A DNA stretch of 40,356 bases from positions 1 to 40,356 of the forward strand of contig JANTHO010000018.1 in NCBI GenBank assembly GCA_024762335.1. The letters are read 5' to 3'. Each line of letters starts with the position of its first letter. Position 1 is the stretch's first letter. The translations under genes and the position numbers were made by a program. Below are positions 33,466-40,356 of this stretch, piece after piece. This DNA is from Acidimicrobiia bacterium. Lineage in GTDB: Bacteria > Actinomycetota > Acidimicrobiia > Spongiisociales > UBA5794. The notes beneath the pieces were generated by a model. The model searched no databases. It was not told the DNA's origin and saw only the letters and a program-made list of their open reading frames with translations.

Positions 33466-33475
33466 TTCACGTGAA
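33466..33475. promoter_or_regulatory. TTCACGTGAA palindrome upstream of anti-sigma gene
   Basis: A perfect 10-bp palindrome, TTCACGTGAA, stands 70 bp before the anti-sigma start, in the region divergent from the debranching-enzyme remnant. It may be a regulator site. The evidence is the symmetry alone. Confidence 0.25.
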
Positions 33476-33545
33476 ATCGGGAAGAAATGCCGAAACCGTC
33501 GGCTTGTGCATGGAGGAAGAAGACCGCGAGCACACGGGAACACGG

Positions 33546-33788
33546 ATGAGCAGTGGCTGTGACCACGCTATCGAATACATCTACCAGTACGTCGATGATG
33601 AGATCTCGTGGGCGCACTCCACGCGCATCAAACTGCATCTGAGACGGTGTTCGTCGTGCATGAACGCATACGAGTTCGAAACCAAGCTCAAGTCGGTCAT
33701 TCGCGAACGCGGCGCCGCCGAGCCGCCGCCCGAACTGTTCGATACGATCCGCACGATGCTCAAGGACGAAGGCAAAGACGCGGGGTAG
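33546..33788 (+). CDS. RsrA-like zinc-binding anti-sigma factor
   Basis: This 80-aa protein carries the zinc anti-sigma signature: Cys5, His31, Cys35 and Cys38, giving Cys-X25-His-X3-Cys-X2-Cys, the same spacing as Cys11/His37/Cys41/Cys44 of Streptomyces RsrA. Such proteins hold a SigR-type sigma factor and release it when thiols are oxidised to a disulfide. No sigma factor gene lies beside it in this window, which is unusual for the type. The start at 33546 has GGGA 6 nt before it; upstream in-frame ATG (33510) or GTG (33471) would add 12 or 25 residues. The match in spacing makes the class likely; its partner is not known. Confidence 0.82.
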   Translation: MSSGCDHAIEYIYQYVDDEISWAHSTRIKLHLRRCSSCMNAYEFETKLKSVIRERGAAEPPPELFDTIRTMLKDEGKDAG

Positions 33789-33840
33789 GCCATTTGCGAC
33801 GCCGCAAACCCTGGCCACCAACTGACACAACTCTCCGAAC

Positions 33841-33890
33841 CGCGGGCCCGGGACGCCAAATAGAACGCAGAGAACCCTGGGTTCGTGTCG
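33841..33890 (+). repeat. Dispersed 50-bp intergenic repeat, copy 2
   Basis: This is the second copy of the repeat at 22-71, in the same orientation with four mismatches and no gap. The palindrome GAACCCTGGGTTC is at 33872-33884. It lies between the anti-sigma stop and a strong terminator hairpin. Confidence 0.7.
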
Positions 33891-33903
33891 TGGTGGGGCG
33901 CGG

Positions 33904-33935
33904 GAGAGGGGCCACCCGGGTGGGTAGCCCCTCTC
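33904..33935. terminator. Strong hairpin terminator between convergent genes
   Basis: GAGAGGGGC (33904-33912) pairs perfectly with GCCCCTCTC (33927-33935); the loop contains the smaller palindrome CACCCGGGTG. It lies between the anti-sigma gene and the convergent membrane-protein pair. Confidence 0.75.
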
Positions 33936-33957
33936 GTCGATTGTCGGTTCTTTGGGA

Positions 33958-34575
33958 TCAGTTGGCGTTGGCGATCTCGCGGATGCGGATCGACTGGAAC
34001 CGGATCACGTAGATGATCGTGCCGAGGCCGAGGGCGATGGCGAACAGGTACAGCTGGACGGCGAAGCGACGGGCCGCCTCGAGCCAGAGGTCCCACTGCT
34101 CGGCGCTCACGAGCGACAGCGTTCCTGCGTTGATCTGAACTCCCACGACGACGTGGGCGACGACAGCGGCGAGCAGGATCATCATCGCCATCGCCATCAG
34201 GACGATGAACGCCCTTGCGGTCGACGGCATCTTCAGGGTCTTGACCTGACTGCCTGCTGCTTCCTGCGTCCGTCCTCCCCCAACCCGGAATTCACCGAGG
34301 ATCCGCGCGATGGCGAATGAGATCCCGGTGAAGACCATGGCGAAGCCGAAGAACATGCCGGCGATGCCGTAGTTGTTCAGCGACGCTGCCAGGACGGCGT
34401 CTCCGTCGGCGATGGCGACGGCCTTGGCTATTGCGAAGGCGATGCCGGCGACGAATCCCATGAGGGACATGGCGAAGGCGGGGGCCCAGAGTGCCCGTCC
34501 CGCTCGTTGGGGGACGTTGACGTTGAGGGCTTTCGTCGACGTCTCAGTGTTGAATCCGTATGTTGCGGTGGTCAT
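33958..34575 (-). CDS. Four-helix membrane protein of unknown function, paralogue B
   Basis: This 205-aa protein has about four transmembrane helices (roughly 28-52, 68-94, 120-147, 168-192). I recognise no family. The stretch at about 97-126, with GGGRTQEAAG and VKTLKMPSTARAFIVLM, and the C-terminal RFQSIRIREI match the same regions of the adjacent 315-aa protein, so the two are paralogues and this one corresponds to its C-terminal half. The conserved cytoplasmic block with TLKMP between two helices may bind a partner or ligand. Its start is 12 bp after the stop of the larger gene, so the two are surely one operon and may form a complex. Confidence 0.8.
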   Translation of the reverse strand: MTTATYGFNTETSTKALNVNVPQRAGRALWAPAFAMSLMGFVAGIAFAIAKAVAIADGDAVLAASLNNYGIAGMFFGFAMVFTGISFAIARILGEFRVGGGRTQEAAGSQVKTLKMPSTARAFIVLMAMAMMILLAAVVAHVVVGVQINAGTLSLVSAEQWDLWLEAARRFAVQLYLFAIALGLGTIIYVIRFQSIRIREIANAN

Positions 34576-34587
34576 TGCGTCCCCTTC

Positions 34588-35535
34588 CTATTTGCCCGTG
34601 ACGACGATGTCACGGATACGGTTGAACTGGAATCCGAGTGCGTTGGCGATCGTGGCCAGTGCCAGGATGATTCCGGCGAGCAGCAGGCCGAGACCCAACT
34701 CGCGGAACGGCCCGAGCCAGGATGACCAGAGCGTGTACCGGGCGAGATCGTTGAACGTCGTGATGTAGATGTAGAGACCAAACTGAACGATCTCGATCAT
34801 CAAGCCCATCATCATCAGGACGACGAACGCCTTCGCCATCGGCGGCATCTTGAGCGTCACGACCGGGAGGCCGAGCGCTTCCTGCACCTCGCCGCCACCC
34901 TCACGCAGTCCGGAGAGGATCGAAGCGAGGAGGAATGAGATCGACGAGAGGACGAAGCCTTCGCCGAGGAACTGCAGTCCCTGCGTCCAGGCCCTCGCCC
35001 CGAGTCCGGTGCTGGTGCCGACGTTTGCGGCCCAGATCCACGATACGACGAGGCCGGCGACCACGAACATGACGCCCATGAGCAACATGGGACCCCACAT
35101 GGTGTTCGCCATCTTGTGGATCGGCATGCGATCCGGTGCCTTGGTCGAAACCGTTGCCGGTCCGAAGTCGGTGTCGATGTCGCCGGTGCGATAGTTACCG
35201 ACCTCTGCATCTGCCTTGAGCGCCGGAAGCGACGCCTTCATACTCTCGACTCGCAGCCAGATCCTCACGAGGATCCCGACCAGGATGATTGCGATCGCGG
35301 ACTTGAGCATCACCAACGCCGTCGTGTTCAGGCCGAAGGCGATTGCCAGCACTTGCCCGAGTGTCCCTTCGTCCCCTGCACTGCCGACGAGGCTTGCGGC
35401 GTAGATGCCGAGGCCTGCGACGACCATGCCGATCATCAGTGCGATTGCTCCGATGCCGAGTCCGATCTTGCGATGCCCGGTTGCGACCGAGTAGTTGACG
35501 TCCGGATGGACGATTCTGTCAATGGTTGCTGTCAT
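34588..35535 (-). CDS. Six-helix membrane protein of unknown function, paralogue A
   Basis: This 315-aa protein has about six transmembrane helices (roughly 25-48, 62-92, 145-170, 190-210, 232-260, 278-302). Between the second and third lies a soluble loop of about 50 residues. Residues about 211-240 contain REGGGEVQEALG and VVTLKMPPMAKAFVVLM, and the end has FQFNRIRDI; both are shared with the smaller downstream paralogue. I recognise no family. GAGAGGAG stands before the ATG. The gene is first in a two-gene operon and divergent from mgtC, with about 160 bp between. An accessory subunit of a membrane complex or a channel is possible, but nothing in the sequence proves it. Confidence 0.8.
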   Translation of the reverse strand: MTATIDRIVHPDVNYSVATGHRKIGLGIGAIALMIGMVVAGLGIYAASLVGSAGDEGTLGQVLAIAFGLNTTALVMLKSAIAIILVGILVRIWLRVESMKASLPALKADAEVGNYRTGDIDTDFGPATVSTKAPDRMPIHKMANTMWGPMLLMGVMFVVAGLVVSWIWAANVGTSTGLGARAWTQGLQFLGEGFVLSSISFLLASILSGLREGGGEVQEALGLPVVTLKMPPMAKAFVVLMMMGLMIEIVQFGLYIYITTFNDLARYTLWSSWLGPFRELGLGLLLAGIILALATIANALGFQFNRIRDIVVTGK

Positions 35536-35694
35536 GGTTTTCTCCTCTCAGCGTTCCATCGACATCACCAACCAGACTGCCGATACGAAGCAACCCGAAA
35601 TGTCAGAGGGCCGACAGTCGCGTCACCGAAAGGGGCCATGGTCGGTGTCGCAGAGGTCCGTGCCGGGTAGGCTTGGCCGGTCGAAGGGACCGTC

Positions 35695-36351
35695 ATGCCC
35701 GGTGAAATTGAATTGGTGGCCCGGGTCGTTCTCGCCGCGCTGCTCGGTGCGGCGCTCGGCGCGGAACGCGAGATCAATCAGAAGACGGCCGGTCTGCGAA
35801 CCCACACGCTGGTCGCGGCCGGTGCGGCGTTGTTCACGATCGCCGGCGCATACGCGTTCGATCAGTCCAATGTCGACCCGACCCGCATCGCGGCGCAGAT
35901 CGTCACCGGCATCGGTTTCATCGGTGCGGGCGGCATGATCCGCACGGGATTCACCGTGTCCGGCATCACCACGGCTGCAACACTCTGGTTCGCTGCGGCG
36001 CTCGGCCTCGCCGTCGGTTTCGGCATGTACGGCATCTCCGTCGCGGCGCTCATCGTGGCACTCATCGTGATGATCGCATTCGCCCCTATCCGGAACCGTA
36101 TCCACCGTGTCCAGCACCTCGAGATCACCTACCAGCCGGGACACGGCACGATGACCCCCGTCTTCGAGACGCTCAACGCCGTGGGCGCCAGCGTGCACCA
36201 CATGGCCCTCGAAGAAGACGAAGGCGTGCGGTCGGTCAAGATGGAGGTCGCAGGCCTCGGCGGCGAGTCGCTGGACGAGGTGGTGTCGGCGCTCCGGGCG
36301 CGCGATGAGGTGATCAACGTCTCAACGACGGCCGGTCGCGAATCGGCCTGA
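35695..36351 (+). CDS. MgtC/SapB family membrane protein
   Basis: This 218-aa protein has the MgtC membrane domain (about 1-125, four to five helices) and a C-terminal ACT-like domain (about 135-215). AALLGAALGAEREINQKTAG and GLRTHTLVAAGAALFTIAG, with the conserved ERE, and GIGFIGAGGMIR are the family motifs. In pathogens MgtC inhibits ATP synthase and helps growth at low magnesium; the broader MgtC/SapB family is found widely, and its role outside pathogens is unclear. A TAGGCT -10-like element and GAAGGGA precede the ATG. It is convergent with the molybdenum hydroxylase genes, 25 bp away. Confidence 0.92.
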   Translation: MPGEIELVARVVLAALLGAALGAEREINQKTAGLRTHTLVAAGAALFTIAGAYAFDQSNVDPTRIAAQIVTGIGFIGAGGMIRTGFTVSGITTAATLWFAAALGLAVGFGMYGISVAALIVALIVMIAFAPIRNRIHRVQHLEITYQPGHGTMTPVFETLNAVGASVHHMALEEDEGVRSVKMEVAGLGGESLDEVVSALRARDEVINVSTTAGRESA

Positions 36352-36376
36352 CACCTGGGCGTCGCGCGCTGTCCGC

Positions 36377-38701
36377 CTATGTCGCGGCGTCGAGTGCCGC
36401 GAGGACCCGCTCGGCGGTGAAGGGGCTGTTCTTGAGGCGAACCCCGACGGCGTCGTAGATCGCGTTGGCGATCGTTGGAATCGGGGCGTTGATGCCGATC
36501 TCCGCGACCGACTTGGCACCCATCGGTCCGGTAGGTTCGTACGAGTCGACGAGGATGGCGCGGATCCGCGGCAGGTCGGGTGCTGCCGGGATCTTGTAGT
36601 CGAACAGCGTGGGGTTCCGAACCCTCCCGTGGCTGCTGAACAGCATCTCCTCGGTGAGCGCGTACCCGATGCCGTTGGCAATCGCCCCCTCGACCTGGCC
36701 CTCAGCCGCATGCGGATTGATCGCCACCCCGCAATCTGCCACAGCCACGTAGTCGAGAACCCTCACCTGACCCGTCTCCACATCCACCGCAACTTCGGCG
36801 AAGCTCGCGAGGAACGGCGGCGGCGACTCGTCCCCGACGAATGAGGCCGTCGCGCCGATCTGCTGCTGGTCGGTTCCGTACAGCGACCGCAGCGCGATCT
36901 CCTCGAGAGAGACCCGCTCCCCCGACGCGCCGATCGCGTGTTGGTCGTCCAGGGAGATCCCGTCCGGGTCTTCCTCCAGCATGGCAGACGCTACGGCCAC
37001 GATCTGAGCCCGCACCTCTTCCGCTGCGCGGCGAACGGCGTTGCCTGAGACGTACGTTGTGGACGACGCGTACGCACCGACGTCGAACGGCGTCATGTCC
37101 GTGTCCGATGAGTACACCACGATCTTCGCAAGTGGGACGCCGAGCACCTCGGCGGCGATCTGGCCGAGAATCGTGTCCGACCCGGTGCCGAGGTCGGTGG
37201 CCCCGATCAGGAGATTGAAGGACCCGTCATCGTTCATCTTGATCGTGGCCGCCCCCATGTCGACGTCGGCGATCCCGGACCCTTGCATGTGAATCGACAT
37301 TCCGACGCCGTGTACCCACGGACCGTCCCGATATCGCATCCCGCGCTTGTCGGCCCACCCGATCTCTTCGGCGCCGATGTCAAGGCATCTCTCGAGTTCG
37401 CAGCTGCCGACCGTCTGCTCGACGCCCGGCTTCCCCTCACCGATGGCCGCGAAGATCGGAGAAGTCTCTCCGACCCGGATGTGGTTGAGACGGCGCACCT
37501 CCACCGGATCCATGCCGAGTTTCGCTGCGAGTTCATCCATGGCGGTCTCGAGAGCGAAGTACCCCTGTGTCGCCCCGTAACCCCGGTACGCGCCGCCGAC
37601 CGGGAGATTCGTGTAAACGGTTCTCCCGTGGTACCGCACGTCCGGCGCCCGGTTGTAGAGCGGAAGGGTCTTCGATCCGGCATTCGACATGACCGTCAGA
37701 CCGTGGCTTCCGTACGCGCCGGTGTTCGAGATCACTTCCATGTCGACCGCGCGGAGGGTCCCGTCCTCTCTCGCTCCGAGGCGGACGCGGACCCGCATCG
37801 GGTGCCGGGTCCGTGAGGAGACGAACTCCTCGGGTCGGGAGAGTTCGGCGATGGCCCGTCGTCCGGTGCGCAGCGTCACCAATCCGGTGACGTTTTCGAG
37901 CAGGATCTCCTGCTTCGCTCCGAAGCCGCCGCCGACGCGGGGCTTGATCACCCGGATCCGATGGACGGGAAGGTCGAGGACGCGTGCGACGATCCGCCGG
38001 ACATGGAACGGAACCTGGGTGCTGGTGAGGAGCACGAGGCGTCCGTCGTTGTCCAGATACGCCTGGACAACGTGCGGTTCGATGGGGACGTGCTGGGCGT
38101 ATTGGGTTTCGCATGTCGTGTCAACTACGACGGCGCTGTCGGCGATGCCGGCTTCGACGTCCCCGATGTCGACGTTCACGACCGACACGATGTTGTGGGC
38201 GGCATCGTGGATCCCCGTCGCGGTCTCCTCACCGTGGATGATTGGGGCATCGGGGGCGAGCGCCTCATCGATGCTGAGCACCGCAGGCAAGGCCTCATAG
38301 GTGACGTCGATGAGTTTCGTCGCTGCATGGGCGATCTCGGGGGTTTCGGCAGCGACCGCGGCGACCCGGTCGCCGACGAACCGCACCGTGGGATTGAACA
38401 TGCGCGTGTCGTACGGAGACGGTTCCGGATACCCCTGTCCGGCGGTCGTGTACATCGTGGCCGGCGTGTTCTCGTGGGTCAGCACGAGGGCCACACCGTC
38501 GAGCGCCTCGGCCCGGGACGTATCGATGCTCGCGATACGGGCGTGGGCGTGTTTGCTCGCAAGGAAGGCGATATGGAGCGCGTCGTCGTGGTTCACGTCC
38601 CCGGCGAAGACCGGTTTGCCGGTCGCGAGAGCGTACGCATCCACCTTCGGCTCATTGTGTCCGACGACGGCGAAACCCTGAGAATCAACCGGATCCGACA
38701 T
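36377..38701 (-). CDS. Molybdenum hydroxylase large subunit (xanthine dehydrogenase family, MoCo-binding)
   Basis: This 774-aa subunit binds the molybdopterin cofactor and hydroxylates its substrate. It has the ald_Xan_dh_C N-terminal domain (ATGKPVFAGDV, about 25-135), the MoCo domains, GGGFGAKQE, and GAYRGYGATQGYFALE. The catalytic Glu734 lies in AKSVAEIGINAP. The active-site loop AYRGYG differs from AYRCSFR of form I carbon monoxide dehydrogenase, so this is not a form I CODH; a purine or N-heterocycle hydroxylase is more likely, but the substrate is not settled. It overlaps the 2Fe-2S subunit gene by 17 bp and is the third gene in the order FAD, FeS, Mo. Confidence 0.93.
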   Translation of the reverse strand: MSDPVDSQGFAVVGHNEPKVDAYALATGKPVFAGDVNHDDALHIAFLASKHAHARIASIDTSRAEALDGVALVLTHENTPATMYTTAGQGYPEPSPYDTRMFNPTVRFVGDRVAAVAAETPEIAHAATKLIDVTYEALPAVLSIDEALAPDAPIIHGEETATGIHDAAHNIVSVVNVDIGDVEAGIADSAVVVDTTCETQYAQHVPIEPHVVQAYLDNDGRLVLLTSTQVPFHVRRIVARVLDLPVHRIRVIKPRVGGGFGAKQEILLENVTGLVTLRTGRRAIAELSRPEEFVSSRTRHPMRVRVRLGAREDGTLRAVDMEVISNTGAYGSHGLTVMSNAGSKTLPLYNRAPDVRYHGRTVYTNLPVGGAYRGYGATQGYFALETAMDELAAKLGMDPVEVRRLNHIRVGETSPIFAAIGEGKPGVEQTVGSCELERCLDIGAEEIGWADKRGMRYRDGPWVHGVGMSIHMQGSGIADVDMGAATIKMNDDGSFNLLIGATDLGTGSDTILGQIAAEVLGVPLAKIVVYSSDTDMTPFDVGAYASSTTYVSGNAVRRAAEEVRAQIVAVASAMLEEDPDGISLDDQHAIGASGERVSLEEIALRSLYGTDQQQIGATASFVGDESPPPFLASFAEVAVDVETGQVRVLDYVAVADCGVAINPHAAEGQVEGAIANGIGYALTEEMLFSSHGRVRNPTLFDYKIPAAPDLPRIRAILVDSYEPTGPMGAKSVAEIGINAPIPTIANAIYDAVGVRLKNSPFTAERVLAALDAAT

Positions 38702-39173
38702 CCGGCCCTCCCTTCATCACCCGGGCCGCCGCCAGCACGGCGTCCACCTGTTTGACGTAGCCCGTGCAGCGGCACAGGTTCCCGGCCAGTGCAGCCTTGA
38801 CGTCATCCTCCGTCGGGTCCGCATTGCGTGAGAGCAGATCGATCCCGCTCATGACGGTCCCCGGTGTGCAGAATCCGCACTGGACCGCTCCGGCGTCGAT
38901 CATCGCCTCCTGAAGCGGGTGAAGGCGACCGTCGGTTTCGAGACCTTCGACAGTGGTGATCGCCCGTCCGTCCGCAGCGACCGCCAGGATCATGCACGAG
39001 TCGATGGCGTCTCCGTCGAGGAGCACGGCGCAGGCGCCACAGTCCCCGGTGTCGCAGCCGTGTTTGACGCTCGTGAACCCTTCCCTGCGGAGCACCTCGA
39101 GGAGAGACTCTCCCAGTTCGACGGCGACGGGTTGTTCGATGCCGTTGATCGTGAGCGTGATCGTCGTGCTCAT
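38685..39173 (-). CDS. Molybdenum hydroxylase 2Fe-2S subunit
   Basis: This 162-aa electron-transfer subunit has the usual two 2Fe-2S domains. The plant ferredoxin-like domain has GCDTGDCGACAVLLDG and a later Cys in DSCMI; the helical domain has QCGFCTPG and NLCRCTGY. All eight cysteines are present. It passes electrons from the molybdenum site to the FAD subunit. The gene overlaps the FAD-subunit stop by 4 bp upstream and the large subunit by 17 bp downstream, so all three should be made together. Confidence 0.95.
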   Translation of the reverse strand: MSTTITLTINGIEQPVAVELGESLLEVLRREGFTSVKHGCDTGDCGACAVLLDGDAIDSCMILAVAADGRAITTVEGLETDGRLHPLQEAMIDAGAVQCGFCTPGTVMSGIDLLSRNADPTEDDVKAALAGNLCRCTGYVKQVDAVLAAARVMKGGPDVGSG

Positions 39174-40027
39174 GGACGAACCTCCCTGATCCGATCACGG
39201 GCCTCCATGAGACAGCGAGTGACTCCGACGCCCACGAGACGGGTCCGGTAGGCAGCGTCGCCTCGGAGGTCGTCGCCCGTCTCGATCTCCCCGGCGGCGG
39301 TGCGGGCGGCGTCCGCAATCGCGTTGCCGGTGAGTTGGGCACCGCGCAGCGTCTCTTCGGCCCCAGACGCCGCCGCGGCAAGCCGGGGTGTCGCCCCGAT
39401 GTAGATCCTTGCGGCGGTGCACCGGTCGCCGTCGGTGTGCAGCATCACCGCGCAATTCAACGTGGCGACGTCCACCTCGGAGCGAGCGAACTTCCAGAAC
39501 GCTGCCGCGGTACCGATCGGGGGTCGGGGCAACTGGATCTCGGTCAGGATCGCTCCCGTCAGATGAGCGGCTTGTTCATAGAGTTCGCCGATCGCCATCG
39601 TCTGATGCTCGCCGTCGAACACGGTGACGGTTGCATCGAGGGCGCGGAACAGCGGGATGATGTCCGACCACGGTTGCCGTCGTACGAGGTTGCCGCCGAT
39701 CGTTGCAGCGTTGCGGAGAGGCGGTGTCCCGACTCGCTGCAGCATACGGGCGACCACGCCATCCAGATAGGTACCGGTTGCGACGTCCTGCATGACATCG
39801 GTGAGCGTGGTCGTCGCCCCGATCGCAAGCGTCCCGTCCCGGTCTTCGACGGAGGAGAGTCCCAAACCAGCGAGATCAACGAGACCGGTGATCTCATCGG
39901 AGCCGGACAGCACGAGATCGGTGCCTGCGGCCATAAGACGGGTACCGCGACCACCGAAGCGGAGGGCATCGATCGCCGCCGGGAGATCCGTCGGCCGCAC
40001 GTACGACTGGAGATGCGTCAGTTGCAT
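39170..40027 (-). CDS. Molybdenum hydroxylase FAD-binding subunit
   Basis: This 285-aa subunit matches the CoxM/xanthine dehydrogenase FAD-binding family. The FAD pyrophosphate-binding pieces are LMAAGTDLVL (near residues 31-40) and NAATIGGNLVRRQPWSDI (near 106-123), and a C-terminal CO_deh_flav_C-like domain follows (about 175-280). It accepts electrons from the 2Fe-2S subunit and passes them to NAD or another acceptor. The ATG has GAGGAGG in front. It is the first gene of the operon and divergent from the alpha/beta hydrolase, 151 bp away. I see no MoCo insertion chaperone within the window. Confidence 0.94.
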   Translation of the reverse strand: MQLTHLQSYVRPTDLPAAIDALRFGGRGTRLMAAGTDLVLSGSDEITGLVDLAGLGLSSVEDRDGTLAIGATTTLTDVMQDVATGTYLDGVVARMLQRVGTPPLRNAATIGGNLVRRQPWSDIIPLFRALDATVTVFDGEHQTMAIGELYEQAAHLTGAILTEIQLPRPPIGTAAAFWKFARSEVDVATLNCAVMLHTDGDRCTAARIYIGATPRLAAAASGAEETLRGAQLTGNAIADAARTAAGEIETGDDLRGDAAYRTRLVGVGVTRCLMEARDRIREVRP

Positions 40028-40178
40028 CGCGCCTCCTCGATACCGTTTCGAGTGACGAACACTTCCATCTTACACACGCCCTATGGCCCCTCCTTCGCCG
40101 AGAGCACGTCCGTTTGTTCGTTCGGATCGGCCGGAGATCGGGCGTCGTATGCTGGGGCGGTCGAGAGGAGCACACCCA

Positions 40179-40356
40179 TGATCGAATCGACGTTCGATGG
40201 AACCGAAGGCCGGATCTTCTACCACCGGTGGGACCCGGAAGGTGCGCCGAGGCGCATCGTTCAGATCGTCCACGGCTACGCAGAGCACGGTGGCCGTTAC
40301 GCACACGTAGCCGAAGCCCTCAACCAAGATGGAGCCATCGTCGTTGCCGATGACCA
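40179..40356 (+). CDS. Alpha/beta hydrolase, monoacylglycerol lipase-like (5-prime part)
   Basis: The window ends inside this gene; 59 residues are visible. The translation includes GRIFYHRWDPEG and QIVHGYAEHGGRYAHVAEAL, which matches the HGxxEHxxRY oxyanion-hole region of the Hydrolase_4/monoacylglycerol lipase group. The nucleophile GxSxG motif lies beyond the window. The ATG has GAGAGGAG about 7 nt upstream. Nothing marks it as part of the molybdenum hydroxylase operon, which runs the other way. Confidence 0.85.

Noticed and set aside
36377-40027. Form I aerobic carbon monoxide dehydrogenase
   Set aside because: The large subunit lacks the AYRCSFR loop of form I CoxL and has AYRGYG instead; gene order is FAD-FeS-Mo, not Mo between the others.

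Overview
The window is GC-rich, gene-dense bacterial DNA with many ATGA start/stop overlaps. It most likely comes from an actinobacterium (Actinomycetota), probably an Acidimicrobiia-like lineage. That placement is an inference. It rests on Thr/Ser-rich linkers after lipobox or membrane segments, LytR-CpsA-Psr wall enzymes, an RsrA/mycothiol-type zinc anti-sigma factor, a YwiC-like protein, several apparently leaderless start codons, and adjacent tal and pgi genes. No rRNA, tRNA, CRISPR array, phage module or intact transposase is visible.

Layout: 136-2804 transaldolase and phosphoglucose isomerase (overlapping genes, sugar-phosphate metabolism). 2835-4702 a DUF2461 protein, then on the same strand a fluoride-export set (two CrcB/Fluc subunits plus a DUF190 protein). 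4793-5074 a small DUF4282 membrane protein. 5129-9246 two paralogous LCP wall-assembly enzymes flanking a SatP-type acetate transporter. 9350-14014 an unusually long single-chain 2-oxoacid:ferredoxin oxidoreductase, divergent from a bifunctional FtcD (14174-15838). 15835-15999 a MITE-like inverted-repeat element lodged exactly between two convergent stop codons. 15996-21661 a tightly packed four-gene minus-strand operon: a membrane-anchored protein with a compact ExoY/CyaA-like cyclase domain, a double zinc-ribbon protein, a small membrane protein, and a zinc-ribbon/TM/WG-repeat protein. 21882-24838 a coiled-coil membrane protein, YwiC-like protein, DJ-1/PfpI protein and MBL hydrolase. 25126-28939 malic enzyme and a ClC channel-like protein. 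28940-29520 a gene-free stretch with a long palindromic repeat. 29521-31577 a MocR/GntR-aminotransferase regulator divergent from a PNPOx-like flavoprotein, with a clean operator-like palindrome between them. 31628-33396 a lipoprotein, an NAD(P)HX-epimerase-like protein and a remnant of glycogen debranching enzyme. 33546-33788 an orphan RsrA-like anti-sigma factor. 33958-35535 two paralogous multi-pass membrane proteins of unknown function. 35695-36351 MgtC. 36377-40027 a three-subunit molybdenum hydroxylase. 40179-end the start of an alpha/beta hydrolase.

The metabolic genes suggest a heterotroph using organic and amino acids: acetate uptake, malic enzyme, ferredoxin-linked 2-oxoacid oxidation, histidine-derived formimino-glutamate processing and a purine/aromatic-type molybdenum hydroxylase. 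The best candidates for undescribed biology are the 15996-21661 operon (membrane proteins with zinc ribbons, WG repeats and a cyclase-like domain), the paralogous membrane pair at 33958-35535, the LCP enzymes with a predicted calcium-binding insertion, and several intergenic repeat elements.
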